A stretch of DNA of 64,000 nt from Aquimarina mycalae (GTDB lineage Bacteria; Bacteroidota; Bacteroidia; Flavobacteriales; Flavobacteriaceae), in assembly GCF_029906345.1 (NCBI RefSeq), contig NZ_JARYGY010000002.1, positions 39,710-103,709 of the forward strand, in the 5' to 3' direction. The notes under the pieces are model-generated. The model saw nothing but the letters and a program-made list of their open reading frames with translations, had not been told where the DNA came from and searched no databases. This document shows, in pieces, positions 61,607 through 64,000 of the stretch. Each line of letters opens with the position of its first letter. The first letter of the stretch is position 1. The position numbers were made by a program, and so were the translations under genes.

Positions 61607-62431
61607 ATGAATATGGAACTTTCTAAGATTAAAAACATAAAAAATCTTGATGCGAATAATTTTTTCCTTCTTGCGGGCCCTTGTGCCATCGAGGGTGAAG
61701 AAATGGCATTACGAATTGCAGAAAAAGTGGTAGAAATCACTTCTAAGCTAAAAATACCTTATGTTTTTAAAGGTTCTTTTAAGAAAGCAAACCGTAGTCG
61801 TATAGATAGTTTTACTGGTATTGGAAACGAAAAAGCACTAAAGATTCTTAGAAAGGTAGCAGAAACGTTTGAAGTTCCAACTGTAACTGACATCCATGAA
61901 AATGAAGATGCTGAGATGGCAGCGGCATATGTTGATATTTTACAAATCCCTGCTTTTTTAGTTAGACAGACTGACTTAGTAGTTGCTGCGGCTAAAACAG
62001 GAAAAACAGTAAATCTAAAAAAAGGGCAATTCATGAGTCCCGAAGCCATGCAACATGCAGTTAGAAAAGTAAAGGATAGCGGTAGCGACCTTGCAATGAT
62101 AACAGATAGAGGAACTATGTTTGGATATCAGGATATGATTGTGGATTTTAGAGGGATACCAACTATGAAACAATATGCTACCACCGTTTTGGATGTTACC
62201 CATTCATTACAACAACCCAATCAATCCAGTGGAGTAACAGGAGGAAGACCTGATATGATCGAGACTATTGCCCGTGCAGGAATTGTAACAGGTGTAGATG
62301 GATTGTTTATGGAAACTCATTTTGATCCAGCTAATGCAAAAAGTGATGGAGCCAATATGTTAGATCTTCAATATTTAGAAAAACTACTTAGTAATTTAGT
62401 AGCTATTAGACAAACGGTCAATTCGTTATAA
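61607..62431 (+). CDS. kdsA: 3-deoxy-8-phosphooctulonate synthase
   Basis: A 274-residue KDO-8-phosphate synthase: LLAGPCAIEGEEMALRIAEK, PYVFKGSFKKANRSR, FEVPTVTDIHENEDA, LKKGQFMSPEAM and METHFDPANAKSDGANML are conserved. It condenses phosphoenolpyruvate with arabinose-5-phosphate to give KDO-8-phosphate, the first step to the Kdo of lipopolysaccharide. The start may be the Met at 61607 or 61613. It converges with the DUF1801 gene over 14 bp. Confidence 0.98.
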   Translation: MNMELSKIKNIKNLDANNFFLLAGPCAIEGEEMALRIAEKVVEITSKLKIPYVFKGSFKKANRSRIDSFTGIGNEKALKILRKVAETFEVPTVTDIHENEDAEMAAAYVDILQIPAFLVRQTDLVVAAAKTGKTVNLKKGQFMSPEAMQHAVRKVKDSGSDLAMITDRGTMFGYQDMIVDFRGIPTMKQYATTVLDVTHSLQQPNQSSGVTGGRPDMIETIARAGIVTGVDGLFMETHFDPANAKSDGANMLDLQYLEKLLSNLVAIRQTVNSL

Positions 62432-62780
62432 ATTTTTCGTTTCTAAAAACATAGGCTTGTTTTAAAATCTCTACAAAAACCTGCTCATCTATTTCATCCT
62501 GATTGCGATAGCGAAGAGATTTTACATATTTCCTTTTATCTGATTCTAGCTTTTCTATATGCTTCGTAAAATATTGAGCATTCCAGAATCCTACATCTAC
62601 GTACCCTTTTGTTACATTTAAATAGCAAATCGGTGATTTACCTATATAATAAAAAGGCACTCTCCATTTAAATAATAGCTCAACTTCTGGCAATGTAGCT
62701 TCTATAATTACCTGTAAATGTAGCAATATAGTCCTAAATGGTTCTGGTTGATTAAGAATGTATTGTTCTGCAGGTTTCAT
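62418..62780 (-). CDS. DUF1801 protein
   Basis: A 120-residue soluble protein of the DUF1801 (YdhG-like) type: KPAEQYILNQPEPFRTILLHLQVIIEATLP and LFKWRVPFYYIGKSPICYLN are conserved blocks. The family is small and of unknown function. The last codons overlap the end of kdsA. Confidence 0.88.
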   Translation of the reverse strand: MKPAEQYILNQPEPFRTILLHLQVIIEATLPEVELLFKWRVPFYYIGKSPICYLNVTKGYVDVGFWNAQYFTKHIEKLESDKRKYVKSLRYRNQDEIDEQVFVEILKQAYVFRNEKFITN

Positions 62781-62935
62781 ATGGCATATAATCTATCTAA
62801 AATTATACTTTTTTCAACTAATAATTATACCCTAATTAATATTCTTTAAAATTAATTTACTTTCTAATAGTAACAAATTCTATATACCTGACATAAACAT
62901 CTATATATCCTAATAAACGCTATAACTAATTAACC

Positions 62936-64000
62936 ATGGAAAATCTTTACAAAAAAATTACCGTAGATATCCCTGAACATCTTACAAAACCAAGCCTTTC
63001 TTTCAAAAAACATACTTGGTTAGCAATGGCAGGACTTATATTATTTGTGATTTCATATATCGCTTTATCCTGGTGGTTTGGGTATACTGCGTATCGATTG
63101 TTTTCGGATTCACTAACAGGAGGAAAAGATGCATTTATGAACTTTCTAATAGGAATTCCTAATTTGTTTCTATTCATATTCATGATAAAGGCATTGTTCT
63201 TTATTAAACGAGGAGGTGATCCAAATCAACAACAAATCACCGAAAAAGATGAACCAATATTATTTAACTATTTATACCAACTTGCTGATGAAGCTGGAGC
63301 CCCAAGACCGCATAAAGTATTTCTATCAAGCAGAGTAAACGCAAGTGTATCTTACGATTTATCAGTACTTAATTTCTTTTTTCCTTCAAAAAAAAACCTA
63401 GAGATTGGTATTGGTCTTATAAACGTGCTAAACCTTGGTGAATTTAAGGCTGTACTTGCACATGAATTTGGACATTTTGCTCAGAGATCTATGCTTGTTG
63501 GGAGATGGGTATATATGTCACATCAAATTGCAGCACATATCATTGGAAGAAGAGATGCACTGGATAACATCCTTCAAACCATTTCTTATTTAGACCTAAG
63601 AATAGCCTGGATAGGATGGATTCTGTCAATTATTGTGTGGTCAATTAGAGCAGTCATAGAGATTTTCTTTAAAATAGTCGTTATTGCTCATAGGGCACTT
63701 TCCAGAGAAATGGAATTTCATGCGGATCTTATCGCTGTTTCTTTAACAGGAAGTGATGCTCTTATACATGCGTTGCATCGACTACAAGCCGCAGATGATG
63801 CATATGACAAATCATTAAACATGGTTCATCTTGCTCTTAATAAAGAAAAGGCAGTTGTAGATATGTTTGCTTTACAGACCAATGCAATAGAAAGAATGGC
63901 GTTTATCTTAAACGAGAAAGATTATGGAGCTTCTCCTGAAGTCCCGTTAAAAAATCCTGAGGAAAATAGAATATTCACATCAAAGTTAGCTAACCCACCA
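62936..64000 (+). CDS. M48-family metallopeptidase, N-terminal part
   Basis: The frame is open to the right edge, so 355 codons are visible and the C-terminus is missing. Two membrane helices occur at about 33-60 and 65-85. The zinc helix is HEFGH at 176-180 in LAHEFGHFAQRSM, and a later Glu ligand is probably in REMEFHADL (Glu about 259). It resembles the integral-membrane M48 (Ste24/HtpX-like) peptidases of Bacteroidota. The start at 62936 follows an A-rich region. Confidence 0.92.
   Translation, partial: MENLYKKITVDIPEHLTKPSLSFKKHTWLAMAGLILFVISYIALSWWFGYTAYRLFSDSLTGGKDAFMNFLIGIPNLFLFIFMIKALFFIKRGGDPNQQQITEKDEPILFNYLYQLADEAGAPRPHKVFLSSRVNASVSYDLSVLNFFFPSKKNLEIGIGLINVLNLGEFKAVLAHEFGHFAQRSMLVGRWVYMSHQIAAHIIGRRDALDNILQTISYLDLRIAWIGWILSIIVWSIRAVIEIFFKIVVIAHRALSREMEFHADLIAVSLTGSDALIHALHRLQAADDAYDKSLNMVHLALNKEKAVVDMFALQTNAIERMAFILNEKDYGASPEVPLKNPEENRIFTSKLANPP

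Noticed and set aside
1..64000. tRNA, rRNA and insertion sequences
   Set aside because: No cloverleaf with a TTCRANY arm, no rRNA sequence and no transposase were recognised by eye; a covariance search would be needed to exclude small RNAs.

Overview
The window looks like chromosomal DNA of a marine flavobacterium (Bacteroidota, Flavobacteriaceae; Aquimarina-like by gene content, genus not proven). The support is low GC, many lipoproteins and secreted proteins, A-rich ribosome binding regions without Shine-Dalgarno sequences, Bacteroidota -7 promoter boxes of the form TAnnTTTG, and housekeeping genes of that phylum (typA, kdsA, an orphan ftsE-type ATPase, plug-less barrel proteins, M48 and DUF885 peptidases). 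No rRNA, tRNA, CRISPR array, insertion sequence, prophage or recombinase gene was recognised.

Layout. 1-7 kb: end of a LuxR-type response regulator, small membrane and secreted proteins including a LipL32-family protein, a YkgJ cysteine-cluster protein, a methyltransferase, a metzincin-like lipoprotein and a YtcJ-type amidohydrolase. 7.2-10.7 kb: a locus built like a polymorphic toxin system: a 510-residue lipoprotein ending in an HExxH domain, a small secreted partner, an orphan C-terminal remnant of a second copy, another lipoprotein and a paralogue of the partner. 12.1-14.5 kb: an HpaII-type (CCGG) restriction-modification pair.

15.6-31 kb: an accessory region in which every gene lies on the minus strand. 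Products include a SUKH (SMI1/KNR4) protein, a GNAT, an N-terminally truncated HNH nuclease, small hydrolases, a sulfatase with a di-haem peroxidase, an Swt1-HEPN/DUF5343 pair, and a MarR regulator with an esterase. Many of these genes are separated by imperfect inverted repeats of 40-200 bp with ends resembling RYAYAAC...GTTRTRY. In two cases the stop codon of the upstream gene lies inside the element. This resembles an integrase-less array of attC-like sites and gene cassettes, and it is the most interesting structure in the window. The end boxes do not match the usual integron consensus (GTTRRRY), so the assignment stays open.

31-44.4 kb: core and peripheral genes: an RluA-type pseudouridine synthase with no ordinary start codon, a beta-lactamase-fold hydrolase, an AraC regulator, an SRPBCC protein, DUF885 and M23 peptidases, a thioredoxin-like protein, an outer-membrane barrel and a 1011-residue TPR protein. 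44.5-59 kb: a surface polysaccharide locus (MBOAT plus SGNH partner, glycosyltransferases, FdtA-like ketoisomerase, DegT/FdtB-like aminotransferase, Wzx flippase, FemAB-like transferase) with an FtsE-type ATPase embedded. 59-64 kb: typA, kdsA, a DUF1801 protein and the start of an M48 peptidase. kdsA makes the Kdo precursor of lipopolysaccharide and fits the neighbouring polysaccharide genes.
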